In this document: positions 21,657 to 29,065 of the stretch, piece after piece
Layout of the letters: each line of letters begins with the position of its first letter
How positions within the stretch are numbered: the stretch's first letter is position 1
Origin: an uncultured Prevotella sp.
GTDB taxonomy: Bacteria > Bacteroidota > Bacteroidia > Bacteroidales > Bacteroidaceae
DNA length: 64,000 nucleotides
Reading direction: 5' to 3'
NCBI GenBank assembly: GCA_947165435.1
Contig: CAMVAI010000003.1
Coordinates: forward strand, 24,548-88,547
The notes under the pieces: model-generated
Told to the model about the DNA's origin: nothing
Databases searched by the model: none
What the model saw: the letters and a program-made list of their open reading frames with translations, nothing else
Made by a program: the position numbers and the translations under genes

Positions 21657-23463
21657 AATCTTTATAGTTTAGTTCTACATACTTAATAAATGCCTCGTTA
21701 CAGAGACGGATGCCACCAGGGGTGGGGTAGTGGCCTGTGAAGTACCAGTCGCCGCGGTGGTCGGGGCAAGCCTTATGCAAACCCTCGATGCTCTGAAATA
21801 CCAGTTCAACCGGTGTCTTCATGCCTTCAGGACGAAGTATCTCGACAATTTTACGGTTGATCTCTTCAACGGTGAAAGGCTCATAGATGTGCCTTACGTG
21901 ATTTTCCGCCAAGGGCGCTTCCTTGCATTTTCGGTAAATATAGTTGATCAAGTCCTTTCCTCTCAGCTGTCGGGGGCGTTCATTCCCTCCACCCTCTTGG
22001 GAGGAACAGCATGTAAGGTTCAGTTCGATGGCGGCACGGAAAGCACAGAGCTCCTCCAGTCGTGACATGTCAATGCCGTAGTAGTCGGGATAGCGGATCT
22101 GAGGTGAACTGCTGACCATCACGATCTTCTTCGGACGTAAGCGGTCAAGTATCTTGAAGATGCTCTCTTTTAATGTTGTGCCCCGCACGATAGAATCGTC
22201 GATGATGACGAGATTGTCTTCGTGAGGCCGTAGCGCCCCATAGGTGATGTCATAGACATGTGCCGCCAGGTCATTGCGCTCTGTACCATCAGAGATGAAA
22301 GTACGCAGTTTGATATCTTTCCACACTACTTTCTCTATGCGGACGTCGGCCCCCTCCAACCTCCCCCCATAGGGGAGGCTTTTGCGGATACCGTCGGTCA
22401 TGCCATAGAAAGAGACTTCTGCTGTGTTGGGTATATAGCTGAAGACCGTGTTAGGAATGTCATAGTTGATACTTTGCATGATGACGGGGGTTAGTTGCTC
22501 GCCCAACCGTTTTCGTTCCAGATAGATATCCTTGTCAGACCCTCGGCTGAAGTAGATGCGCTCGAATGAGCATTTGTGAGAGGTGAGCAGTGGGTGATGG
22601 GTGATCTGTTGCAATGACACGCTCCCGCTTTTTCTGATCAGAAGAGCATTACCGGGTTCTAATTCTCGGACATCATCTGTCTGCAGGTCGAAGGTGGTTT
22701 GCAATACAGGTCGCTCACTGGCTACGGCAATGATTTCTTCGTTACGGTAATAGAACGCAGGACGAATGCCCCAGGGGTCGCGCATGGCAAACATTTCTCC
22801 AGAGCCTGTCATACCGCACATGACATAGCCTCCGTCATAATGGCACATGGTCGTCCTTAATACGTTCTGCATCTCTATATGGTCTTCAATATAATCAGTG
22901 ATGTCGGTACCTTTGAAGCCTTTCATGCAGGCTTCTTCATACAGTCGTTCTGCCTCACGGTCTAACCGATGGCCCATCAGCTCCAGGGTGATATAGGAGT
23001 CGCTGTAGATGCGAGGTGATTGGCCTTGTTCGGTCAAAGCCTTGAAGACTTCATCGATATTGGTCATGTTGAAGTTGCCGCAAAGGCAAAGATTCTTTGC
23101 CCTCCAATTGTTGCGCCGCAGGAAGGGATGTACGTAGGTAAGCCCCTTCTTGCCTGTTGTTGAGTAACGAAGGTGTCCCATGTAAAGTTGGCCAGCCATC
23201 TCTTTCCTCACCCGACTGAAAATCTCTGTGATGGCATCCTTGCCTTCAGCCTTTTCCCGAAACATATATTCTGTTCCAGGGGCTTTGGTCAAACTTACAG
23301 TAGCGATACCAGCTCCTTCCTGCCCTCGGTTGTGCTGTTTCTCCATCATCAGGTAGAGCTTATTGAAGCCCCACGCCCACGTGCCGTACTTCCGTTCGTA
23401 GTACTCCAAAGGCTTCAACAGGCGAATCATCGCCACGCCACATTCATGTTTTAGCTGTTCCAT
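21556..23463 (-). CDS. Amidophosphoribosyltransferase-like protein (PurF family)
   Basis: A 635-residue class II glutamine amidotransferase plus phosphoribosyltransferase. MEQLKHECGVAMIRL suggests removal of a short propeptide to expose Cys8; MEKQHNRGQEGAGIATV and MGHLRYSTTGKKG are glutaminase motifs. The PRPP loop is VIIDDSIVRGTTLKES. It is longer than E. coli PurF (about 505 residues), with extra sequence around KWDR-type regions, so a dedicated amidophosphoribosyltransferase role is likely but not certain. SLPYGGRLEGADV near residue 370 is a palindromic insert. The C-terminal 33 residues (ending DPTSRS) overlap the asnB start region, as if an earlier stop was lost. Confidence 0.8.
   Translation of the reverse strand: MEQLKHECGVAMIRLLKPLEYYERKYGTWAWGFNKLYLMMEKQHNRGQEGAGIATVSLTKAPGTEYMFREKAEGKDAITEIFSRVRKEMAGQLYMGHLRYSTTGKKGLTYVHPFLRRNNWRAKNLCLCGNFNMTNIDEVFKALTEQGQSPRIYSDSYITLELMGHRLDREAERLYEEACMKGFKGTDITDYIEDHIEMQNVLRTTMCHYDGGYVMCGMTGSGEMFAMRDPWGIRPAFYYRNEEIIAVASERPVLQTTFDLQTDDVRELEPGNALLIRKSGSVSLQQITHHPLLTSHKCSFERIYFSRGSDKDIYLERKRLGEQLTPVIMQSINYDIPNTVFSYIPNTAEVSFYGMTDGIRKSLPYGGRLEGADVRIEKVVWKDIKLRTFISDGTERNDLAAHVYDITYGALRPHEDNLVIIDDSIVRGTTLKESIFKILDRLRPKKIVMVSSSPQIRYPDYYGIDMSRLEELCAFRAAIELNLTCCSSQEGGGNERPRQLRGKDLINYIYRKCKEAPLAENHVRHIYEPFTVEEINRKIVEILRPEGMKTPVELVFQSIEGLHKACPDHRGDWYFTGHYPTPGGIRLCNEAFIKYVELNYKDYVWNCSHLECQESIGRTAPESIENESEDPTSRS
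22348..22383 (+). repeat. Solo left-half palindromic element inside the purF-like gene
   Basis: GGCCCCCTCCAACCTCCCCC followed by CATAGGGGAGGCTTTT; a slightly diverged left half, translated as SLPYGGRLEGA on the gene's strand. Confidence 0.8.
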
Positions 23464-23480
23464 ATTATCTCAACCACGGA

Positions 23481-25166
23481 TTAAACGGATTTCACGGATT
23501 CTTCTTGAACACACGCCTTGACGAATGACATAAACAGCGGATGCGGATGGAGCACCGTCGATGCGTATTCGGGGTGGAACTGTGTGCCGATGTACCACCG
23601 CAGGGTCGGTATCTCGACAATCTCCACGAGGTCGGCAGCGGGGTTGATGCCTACGCACTGCATGCCATGCTGCTCGTAGTCCTCCCTGTATTCGTTGTTG
23701 AACTCATAGCGATGGCGATGACGCTCGCGGATAAGCAGCCTCTCCCCCGACCCCTCCCCTGTAGGGAGGGGAGTAGATTGTCCTGACTGTGTGTATGCCT
23801 CGTAGGCGCGGCTGCCTTTCACCAGTTCGCAGTCGTAGGCACCCAGCCGCATCGTGCCGCCCATGTTGGTGACATTCTTCTGCTCTTCCATCAGGTTGAT
23901 GACGGGGTGACGGGTATCTGCTGACATCTCGCTGCTATTGGCATCCGCATAGCCCAGCACATTCCGCGCAAACTCAATGACCATCATCTGCATGCCAAGA
24001 CAGATGCCAAAGGTGGGGATGTCGTTCGTCCGGCAATATTCGGCAGCAACAATCTTGCCTTCGATGCCCCGCTGACCAAAGCCAGGACAGATGACGACAC
24101 CCGCCATGCCCTCTAATCGTGTGGCGACATTCTCCGTCGTCACCTCCTCGCTATTGACGAAATGAATCTTTGCCTTTACATCATTATATATACCCGCCAA
24201 GTTCAGGCTCTCGCGGATGCTCTTGTAAGCATCCTGCAGGTCGTATTTGCCTACGAGTCCGATGTGGACTTCGCTGGTGGCGCGGCGTTGTTTGTCGAGG
24301 AATGCGTGCCACGGCTTCATGGCCGGCGTCTCTCCCACGGAGATTCCCATCTTGCGCAGGATGGCGGCATCGAGTCCCTGCCGCTGCATACTGACCGGCA
24401 CCTCGTAGATGCTTGGCATGTCCTCGCTCTGCACCACGCACTCCAGGTCAACATTGCAGAACGAGGCCACCTTCATCCTCAGCGCGTCGTCGAGGTGACG
24501 CTCCGTTCGCAGCACCAGGATGTCGGGCTGTATGCCCATCCCTTGCAACTCCTTAACGCTGTGCTGTGTCGGCTTTGTCTTCAATTCATCCGCCGCCTTC
24601 AGATAGGGCACGTAGGTCAGATGCACACACACCGCATTGCGTCCCAACTCCCACCGCAACTGTCGGATGGCCTCCATGAACGGCGCACTCTCAATATCGC
24701 CAATGGTACCGCCCACTTCGGTGATGACGAAGTCATAATTCCCTTCTCTGAGCATGCGCCGCTTTATCTCGTCGGTGATGTGCGGCACCACCTGGATGGT
24801 CTTGCCCAGATAGTCGCCGTGTCGCTCACGGTCGATGACGGTCTGGTAGATGCGCCCCGTGGTGATGCTGTTGTCGCGGGTGGTGCGGATGCCCGTGAAC
24901 CGCTCGTAGTGTCCCAGGTCCAGGTCGGTCTCGAAGCCGTCTTCCGTCACGTAGCACTCGCCGTGCTCGTAGGGGTTCAGCGTCCCCGGGTCGATGTTGA
25001 TGTAGGGGTCGAACTTCTGGATGGTGATGTCGTAGCCGCGTGCCTGCAGCAGTTTGCCGATTGAAGCGGCTATGATGCCTTTTCCCAACGAGGAAACGAC
25101 GCCGCCCGTTACGAAAATATACTTTGTTTGACCTTTAGCCAAGGTCTGGCTTTGCATTGTATCCAT
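23481..25166 (-). CDS. pyrG: CTP synthase
   Basis: A 561-residue CTP synthase. The synthetase domain begins KYIFVTGGVVSSLGKGIIAASIG, with YINIDPGTLNPYEHGECYV and EVGGTIGDIES. The glutaminase domain has PTFGICLGMQMMVIEFARN (nucleophile Cys) and the C-terminal GTQFHPEY catalytic His/Glu. It makes CTP from UTP, ATP and glutamine. QSTPLPTGEGSGERLL is an in-frame palindromic insert between AYEAYTQSG and IRERHRHRYEFN, close to the highly conserved RHRHRYE segment. The start could be at 25166 or at the second Met (25157). It is the first gene of the pyrG, purF-like, asnB group; spacing to the next gene is 17 bp. Confidence 0.95.
   Translation of the reverse strand: MDTMQSQTLAKGQTKYIFVTGGVVSSLGKGIIAASIGKLLQARGYDITIQKFDPYINIDPGTLNPYEHGECYVTEDGFETDLDLGHYERFTGIRTTRDNSITTGRIYQTVIDRERHGDYLGKTIQVVPHITDEIKRRMLREGNYDFVITEVGGTIGDIESAPFMEAIRQLRWELGRNAVCVHLTYVPYLKAADELKTKPTQHSVKELQGMGIQPDILVLRTERHLDDALRMKVASFCNVDLECVVQSEDMPSIYEVPVSMQRQGLDAAILRKMGISVGETPAMKPWHAFLDKQRRATSEVHIGLVGKYDLQDAYKSIRESLNLAGIYNDVKAKIHFVNSEEVTTENVATRLEGMAGVVICPGFGQRGIEGKIVAAEYCRTNDIPTFGICLGMQMMVIEFARNVLGYADANSSEMSADTRHPVINLMEEQKNVTNMGGTMRLGAYDCELVKGSRAYEAYTQSGQSTPLPTGEGSGERLLIRERHRHRYEFNNEYREDYEQHGMQCVGINPAADLVEIVEIPTLRWYIGTQFHPEYASTVLHPHPLFMSFVKACVQEESVKSV
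23736..23775 (+). repeat. Palindromic element, second subfamily, inside pyrG
   Basis: AGCCTCTCCCCCGACCCCTC followed by CCCTGTAGGGAGGGGAGTAG; same layout as the gltB copies (CCCCTC...GAGGGG hairpin) but different from the 84-bp family. Confidence 0.8.
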
Positions 25167-25190
25167 AAAACAAATCTATTTTATGGACTG

Positions 25191-25198
25191 CAAAGTTA
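25191..25198 (-). promoter_or_regulatory. Bacteroidetes -7 box upstream of pyrG
   Basis: TAACTTTG on the minus strand, matching TAnnTTTG, 25 bp before the pyrG ATG. The -33 element is weak. Confidence 0.5.
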
Positions 25199-25328
25199 TG
25201 CACTTTTCTCCAAATACCTTTTGCCTTCGCCCAACTTTTGAATGTTAAAATCCCGTCAGGCTGACACTTTGTAAAGTTTCGGGGGCCACTTGTGGCCGAT
25301 TATCTGTTCTTTTTGTCCCAAATACCTA

Positions 25329-25358
25329 TTGTGTCGTTACAAACTGTCACTACCTTTG
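25329..25358 (+). promoter_or_regulatory. Promoter for a truncated gene
   Basis: TTGTG at 25329 and TACCTTTG at 25351-25358 with normal spacing, pointing right, with no intact gene downstream on that strand. Confidence 0.55.
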
Positions 25359-25384
25359 CACGGATTAATCTATAAAAACGTTGT

Positions 25385-25450
25385 ATGAAAAGAATAATGG
25401 TGGCAATGACGGTAGTAGCAATGAACTCATTTTTTCCATCGTACAGATAG
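25385..25450 (+). pseudogene. Truncated signal-peptide leader
   Basis: Encodes MKRIMVAMTVVAMNSFFPSY and a stop. The first dozen residues look like the start of an exported protein; the frame then runs into the 3' end of the antiparallel glycosyltransferase gene. Together with the promoter just upstream it looks like the remaining 5' end of a gene cut off when the glycosyltransferase segment arrived. It is too short to name. Confidence 0.45.
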
Positions 25451-26401
25451 AATTGCCAAATATTGTCGAGGTGCTTTGCGAGAAAGCCAATTGCCTATGC
25501 GTTGTTTAATATTATTAGAGAATCGTAAATCTGGCGCCAAAGTGTAAAGGAACCTCAACATATTTACGCGATCTGTGACTTTGTTAATGTATTTCAAAAG
25601 TCGATATATCAAATTGTAATAAGTGCCCAAAAGACTCTTTATAATAGCCTTTCTGGCTTCAGGTGTTATACCTTCGCTTTTGGTTAGCTCCCATGTTGCA
25701 GCGATGGCTGTGCATAAGTCATGAGCTTTCTCCATATTGAAGGAGTTGGGGGCGGAAGCTGAACAATGCCCTTTACGGTAGACATTTAGAATTAGATTCG
25801 TTTTTATGCACTTAGTCGCTTTTAAATAGCATTCATGGGTAAAGGGAATGTCTTGGAATCGAATGCCTGGTATAAATGAGAGATGGTTATCTATGATGAA
25901 GCTTCTTCGAAATAGTTTGTTCCATACATAACATGCTTTCAACTCATTAAGCGATTCTAAACTTGTCATGTTTCTAAATAGCATATTGGGTTGCTCTATT
26001 CTACCGTTTGATAGCTCATCGATCTCTTGGTTATTCATTATCAGATAGTTGGCTTCCACAATATCTGCCTTTGTCTCCAAAGCTTTATCTAACAAGATGG
26101 ACAGACTGTTCTCTGTCAATAAGTCATCGGAGTCGGGCATTATAATATATTCTCCTTTTGCCACTGCGATACCATTGTTTCGTGCAACGGACAGACTGAG
26201 ATTCTCTTGATTGATAACAGTAATATTACTATGAGCCTGTATGATATCAGCAATCATTTCCATGCTACGGTCTGTCGATCCGTCATTCACTATGATGACT
26301 TCAAATCGGGAGTCATCAAGGTCTTGTTTGAAAATACTTTCCAAACAAGGGCGGACATATTCCTCGACGTTGTATACAGGGACGATGATGCTTAAATCCA
26401 T
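25427..26401 (-). CDS. Family 2 glycosyltransferase
   Basis: A 324-residue GT2 enzyme: MDLSIIVPVYNVEEYVRPCL at the N-terminus, VIIVNDGSTDRS, ARNNGIAVAKGEYIIMPDSDD (the acidic nucleotide-sugar/metal motif). Such enzymes transfer sugars during capsule, O-antigen or exopolysaccharide synthesis. The C-terminal third has no clear membrane anchor. The gene is visibly AT-richer than pyrG and stands alone, not in a polysaccharide operon, and its 3' end abuts a truncated gene; both point to transfer or rearrangement. Confidence 0.85.
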   Translation of the reverse strand: MDLSIIVPVYNVEEYVRPCLESIFKQDLDDSRFEVIIVNDGSTDRSMEMIADIIQAHSNITVINQENLSLSVARNNGIAVAKGEYIIMPDSDDLLTENSLSILLDKALETKADIVEANYLIMNNQEIDELSNGRIEQPNMLFRNMTSLESLNELKACYVWNKLFRRSFIIDNHLSFIPGIRFQDIPFTHECYLKATKCIKTNLILNVYRKGHCSASAPNSFNMEKAHDLCTAIAATWELTKSEGITPEARKAIIKSLLGTYYNLIYRLLKYINKVTDRVNMLRFLYTLAPDLRFSNNIKQRIGNWLSRKAPRQYLAILSVRWKK

Positions 26402-26517
26402 ATCTTTTTATGAATTTGTTTAGTTAAATAGTCAAGTTTCCACTTGCAAATATACGATATTTGTTTAATTTGTCCAAATGTTTTGCCGAAAAAATATAAA
26501 GTCGGTACTCTATTTTG

Positions 26518-26554
26518 CCTCTTATCGTGATATCGTGATATCGTGACGCGTGAC
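26518..26554 (+). repeat. TCACG/CGTGA array, copy 1
   Basis: CCTCTTATCGTGATATCGTG and continuing CGTGA units at 7-8 bp spacing (four units). It matches copy 2 (28238-28274) in inverted orientation at 36 of 37 positions. It directly follows the T run of the HU-operon terminator. Confidence 0.85.
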
Positions 26555-26559
26555 AAAAA

Positions 26560-26583
26560 GAGCGTCGGCAAATGCCGACGCTC
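26560..26583 (-). terminator. Terminator of the HU/smalltalk operon
   Basis: On the minus strand GAGCGTCGGCA, a two-base loop, TGCCGACGCTC, then TTTTT. A classic Rho-independent terminator 41 bp after the smalltalk stop. Confidence 0.85.
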
Positions 26584-26624
26584 CCCCTGTCAAACAACCA
26601 TTTTACTAACAAAGAAACTACTTT

Positions 26625-26744
26625 CTAAAAGTACAGAGGACCGAACCCCGCACATGACGTTGTGGTGATCGCTGTAGCGAACGCCGTGATTGCAGCTACT
26701 AACACCTTCACTACAATATCAACCATTCTCTTGCTCAGCTTCAT
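26625..26744 (-). CDS. Smalltalk-like micro-protein
   Basis: A 39-residue ORF missing from the ORF track: MKLSKRMVDIVVKVLVAAIT then AFATAITTTSCAGFG and PLYF. It resembles the 'smalltalk' micro-proteins found after HU-like genes in Bacteroidales: a basic start, a hydrophobic Ala/Thr-rich helix and a TSC motif that could be a lipobox-like end. Its ATG overlaps the stop of the upstream HU-like gene (ATGA), which supports translation. Function is unknown. Confidence 0.7.
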   Translation of the reverse strand: MKLSKRMVDIVVKVLVAAITAFATAITTTSCAGFGPLYF

Positions 26745-27265
26745 ACGCCAACTGTCTTTAACCAATCGGAATACGACAACAGCTGCAGGGCTTTCACTTC
26801 CTCACCGCCCTCTTCAGAACGGGTCGTAACCTCGGTGAACACGCCAGCAAGCTCGGGGCTTGCCTTGCGCTTGAACTCGTAGGCCGTGAGGTTGTCGTCC
26901 ATCGTTGAATCGGGGCGGAAGCGCATGCGCACACCCAGGACGTCGGTCGCGGGGTTGTACTTCAGCGGGTCATCGGCCCCCCTTGAATGGAGGGTGGGGT
27001 AGAACACGCCCAGCTTGTCAATCTTGACGCTGACACCCTGCGACAGCAGCTCGGGGATACATTGGCTAATCTGCCCAATCACAGCAGCCACCAGAGGACG
27101 GGGCACGCCGATGACGTGCTTTGCTACATGGTCAATGAAGCCACGCTGGCTCAGACCTTCGCGCTGAACGACTTCGGAGTAGAAGTTGCCATAACCAGCG
27201 CTCTTTCTGTTGTTGTTCTTGCGCATACCATAGTGCAGAACAAGATTTTCACGTAAACCTGCCAT
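26741..27265 (-). CDS. HU-like DNA-binding protein, copy 2
   Basis: A 174-residue protein of the Bacteroidales HU/IHF-like family with an extended N-terminal arm (GMRKNNNRKSAGYGNFYSEV), the helical dimer part (LSQRGFIDHVAKH, AVIGQISQCIPELLSQG) and the beta-arm core VSVKIDKLGVFYPTL with MRFRPDSTMDDNL. Members bind and bend DNA and often sit beside mobile or capsule loci. It shares gene order and sequence with the upstream paralogue, so the pair arose by duplication. It is co-transcribed with the micro-ORF. Confidence 0.85.
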   Translation of the reverse strand: MAGLRENLVLHYGMRKNNNRKSAGYGNFYSEVVQREGLSQRGFIDHVAKHVIGVPRPLVAAVIGQISQCIPELLSQGVSVKIDKLGVFYPTLHSRGADDPLKYNPATDVLGVRMRFRPDSTMDDNLTAYEFKRKASPELAGVFTEVTTRSEEGGEEVKALQLLSYSDWLKTVGV

Positions 27266-27285
27266 AATTATCTTATTTTTTTAGT

Positions 27286-27807
27286 TTATTCAGAATGAGC
27301 ACGCTTGTACTCGTCCATGGGAAGCAGCACCTCTACCGTCTGGTCACCGACCTTGACATCCGTGTAGATGCCTGCGATTGTCATTGCCGTCTTGTCTTTG
27401 AGCGACTTCGACGTAAGATTGTCCAGCTTCGTCGAATCGGGGCGGAAGCGGAGCCGAAGACCGTTTATCACGGCATTAGCCGAGGGAGCACCCTCCTTCA
27501 TTTTTTCCAGCGTGATACCGCCGCCGGGGTTTTCGATGGTCGGATAGAAGATGCCGATGCCGTCCAGCTTGACGCTTACGCCCTGCGCCACCAGTTCGGG
27601 GATACACGTTACCACGGTTTCCAGCACTGCCGCTGTCATGCTCTCGGTGATGCCGGGGATGTGTGCCGTCACGTGATTGATGAAACCTCGCTGGGTCAAC
27701 CCGTCGCGCTGCACAACCTTACCGTAGAATTTGCCATAGCCTGCCGACTTCCTGTTCTTGTTCTTCCGCAGGCCAATAGAAAGTTTTTGTTTGCGATCGA
27801 TTGCCAT
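27286..27807 (-). CDS. HU-like DNA-binding protein, copy 1
   Basis: A 173-residue paralogue of the next gene: GLRKNKNRKSAGYGKFYGKV, LTQRGFINHVTAHIPGI, ELVAQGVSVKLDGIGIFYPT and LRLRFRPDSTKLDNL. Spacing to copy 2 is 20 bp. It is the first gene of the unit; a TAnnTTTG box lies about 160 bp upstream. Loss of the 'PD' motif or beta-arm is not seen, so both copies look functional. Confidence 0.85.
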   Translation of the reverse strand: MAIDRKQKLSIGLRKNKNRKSAGYGKFYGKVVQRDGLTQRGFINHVTAHIPGITESMTAAVLETVVTCIPELVAQGVSVKLDGIGIFYPTIENPGGGITLEKMKEGAPSANAVINGLRLRFRPDSTKLDNLTSKSLKDKTAMTIAGIYTDVKVGDQTVEVLLPMDEYKRAHSE

Positions 27808-27964
27808 ATCACTAATTTTGAGTTGAAAACTTGTCGTTGTTGCCTTTGGCTCGCCCCCATCGGCTAACTTGTACCCTTTGTGGGTTACCGCTTACTTAAT
27901 CCGTCCTTGCGGCCGTCGAGGCGGCGTATAGCGGGTCGCTACATAGGAGATACTTGACGACGGT

Positions 27965-27995
27965 GCAAAGGTAAGTAAAATCCATGAGCACGGCA
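27965..27995 (-). promoter_or_regulatory. Promoter of the HU operon
   Basis: TACCTTTG on the minus strand (27965-27972) with a TTGCC stretch about 20 bases upstream fits the Bacteroidetes -7/-33 pattern. It leaves a leader of about 150 nt. Confidence 0.5.
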
Positions 27996-28179
27996 AGCGG
28001 GTCGCGCACACGCGGGTGCCTACGCGCGTGCCTCCGCGTACATTATTATAAGCTACGGTTCAGAAATTAAATATCCTTAACTGCGCTTTAACGTTTTTTT
28101 TGTCCTGTTAACGAAAAATAGCGACTTTTGCAGCCCGAAATCACTTTTTAATTAAAAACAATTCTAAAACGTATATGCT

Positions 28180-28212
28180 ATGAACATTGATTTAGTAGGA
28201 AAAGTGCAGTAG
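28180..28212 (+). pseudogene. Truncated leader of a lost gene
   Basis: ATG AAC ATT... encodes MNIDLVGKVQ then a stop. It follows a promoter-like stretch (TTTTG...CGACTTTTGC near 28100-28132) and an A/T-rich leader, and is cut off just before array copy 2. The rest of 27.81-28.42 kb on either strand shows no gene. Confidence 0.3.
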
Positions 28213-28237
28213 CGGACTACAAGAGGGTATGAATGCC

Positions 28238-28274
28238 GTCACGCGTCACGATATCACGATGTCACGATAAGAGG
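28238..28274 (-). repeat. TCACG array, copy 2
   Basis: GTCACGCGTCACGATATCAC and on to CACGATAAGAGG: four TCACG units. Inverted partner of copy 1; the pair encloses the two HU genes and the micro-ORF. Confidence 0.85.
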
Positions 28275-28297
28275 TAGCACAGAATTAAATTATAATA

Positions 28298-28317
28298 ATA
28301 ATTACTATAGTAATTAT
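28298..28317. repeat. 20-bp AT palindrome between arrays
   Basis: ATAATTACTATAGTAATTAT is a perfect palindrome at the centre of a 71-bp AT-rich gap between array copies 2 and 3, which are themselves inverted about the same point. Confidence 0.8.
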
Positions 28318-28345
28318 ATATAATTTTGATTTTCAGATATTTAGC

Positions 28346-28386
28346 AGTCGCTTATCGTGACAACGTGACATCGTGACACGTGACAA
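28346..28386 (+). repeat. CGTGA array, copy 3
   Basis: AGTCGCTTATCGTGACAACG and further CGTGA units. It is the exact reverse complement of copy 4 over 41 bp. Confidence 0.9.
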
Positions 28387-28420
28387 TCACGTGTATTAAG
28401 ACACAAACAATCTAAGTAAA

Positions 28421-28671
28421 ATGAAAAAGCCAATCAAAATCAGAGGAACGGGTGCTTACTACGAAGATAACACCTTCGAGTTTACCCCACAGAAGGAGGG
28501 CAACCCCCAACGTTCCTGCAACGGTTCACTAAATGGGGGATAGGTTTTGACGAACTGTTCGTATGCAGGCGCAAATCAATTGGCAGTATATGGATCCACA
28601 TAGGCATACCCAATGACGGTTCTCTGTTCCTCGGTTCGCGTATGAAAGTAAGCTTAATGGAATATGAATGA
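28421..28671 (+). pseudogene. Small ORF with a frameshift in a C run
   Basis: Frame 1 reads MKKPIKIRGTGAYYEDNTFE then FTPQKEGNP before running out at a stop (28543). Another frame continues immediately as FLQRFTKWGIGFDELFVCRR and ends SRMKVSLMEYE at 28671. The switch point is the CCCCC run near 28506. Joined, this would be a protein of about 83 residues whose stop overlaps the next start (ATGAATGA), so one gene is likely, broken by a frameshift or by a sequencing slip. No family is recognised. Confidence 0.5.
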
Positions 28672-28831
28672 GCCGAAGTTCATCGAAGTGCCAAACAAAA
28701 TTGGCTATGATGGTTGCGCCGATTGCATCTTATATTTCGAGTGTTTTTCTTCTGAATGCGTTGCAAAAACAGGCTACCACTGGGAGTTGAACCCGAAATA
28801 TAAAGAAAATAAAAGAAAGAGAGCGGTGTAA
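28664..28831 (+). CDS. Small cysteine-containing protein
   Basis: A 55-residue ORF not in the ORF track: MNEPKFIEVPNKIGYDGCAD, then CILYFECFSSECVAKTGYHW, ending in a basic tail KENKRKRAV. Four cysteines with CADC...FEC...SEC spacing could bind zinc. The start overlaps the end of the previous ORF and the stop lies in a terminator hairpin, so the pair form a compact transcription unit inside array copies 3 and 4. Function unknown. Confidence 0.5.
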   Translation: MNEPKFIEVPNKIGYDGCADCILYFECFSSECVAKTGYHWELNPKYKENKRKRAV

Positions 28832-28844
28832 AACCGCTCTTTTT
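28820..28844 (+). terminator. Terminator of the small-ORF cassette
   Basis: AGAGCGGT, 5-nt loop, ACCGCTCT, TTTT. Like the HU terminator, the T run leads straight into a TGTCACG array. Confidence 0.8.
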
Positions 28845-28883
28845 GTCACGTGTCACGATGTCACGTTGTCACGATAAGCGACT
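28843..28883 (-). repeat. TCACG array, copy 4
   Basis: TTGTCACGTGTCACGATGTC and further units, ending TAAGCGACT; a perfect 41-bp inverted copy of copy 3. Confidence 0.9.
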
Positions 28884-28888
28884 AAAAC

Positions 28889-29065
28889 GAGGTGGACTAC
28901 AAGAACACCGAGGGCGACACCATCCGCAACGTGAAGAGCACGCCGGCCATCGCCGTACCCACAAATCCCCCCTCTTCGGCCATCAGTGGCGGGAGAGGGG
29001 GCGGTTACCTGGCAAAGATTAAGGTTCTCTCTTTTGAGAGCGACGTTAGTCGATTTGCAGCGTGA
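28889..29065 (+). pseudogene. Gene fragment
   Basis: An open stretch without a start codon encodes EVDYKNTEGDTIRNVKSTPA, then IAVPTNPP, a possible palindromic insert (SSAISGGRGGG, from CCCCCTCT...AGAGGGGG), then GYLAKIKVLSFESDVSRF and a stop. It looks like the 3' remnant of a gene cut by array copy 4. Family not recognised. It overlaps the 3' end of the antiparallel porin-like gene. Confidence 0.35.

Noticed and set aside
26424-26612. 62-residue ORF upstream of the glycosyltransferase
   Set aside because: It spans the HU terminator and array copy 1; no protein-like features.
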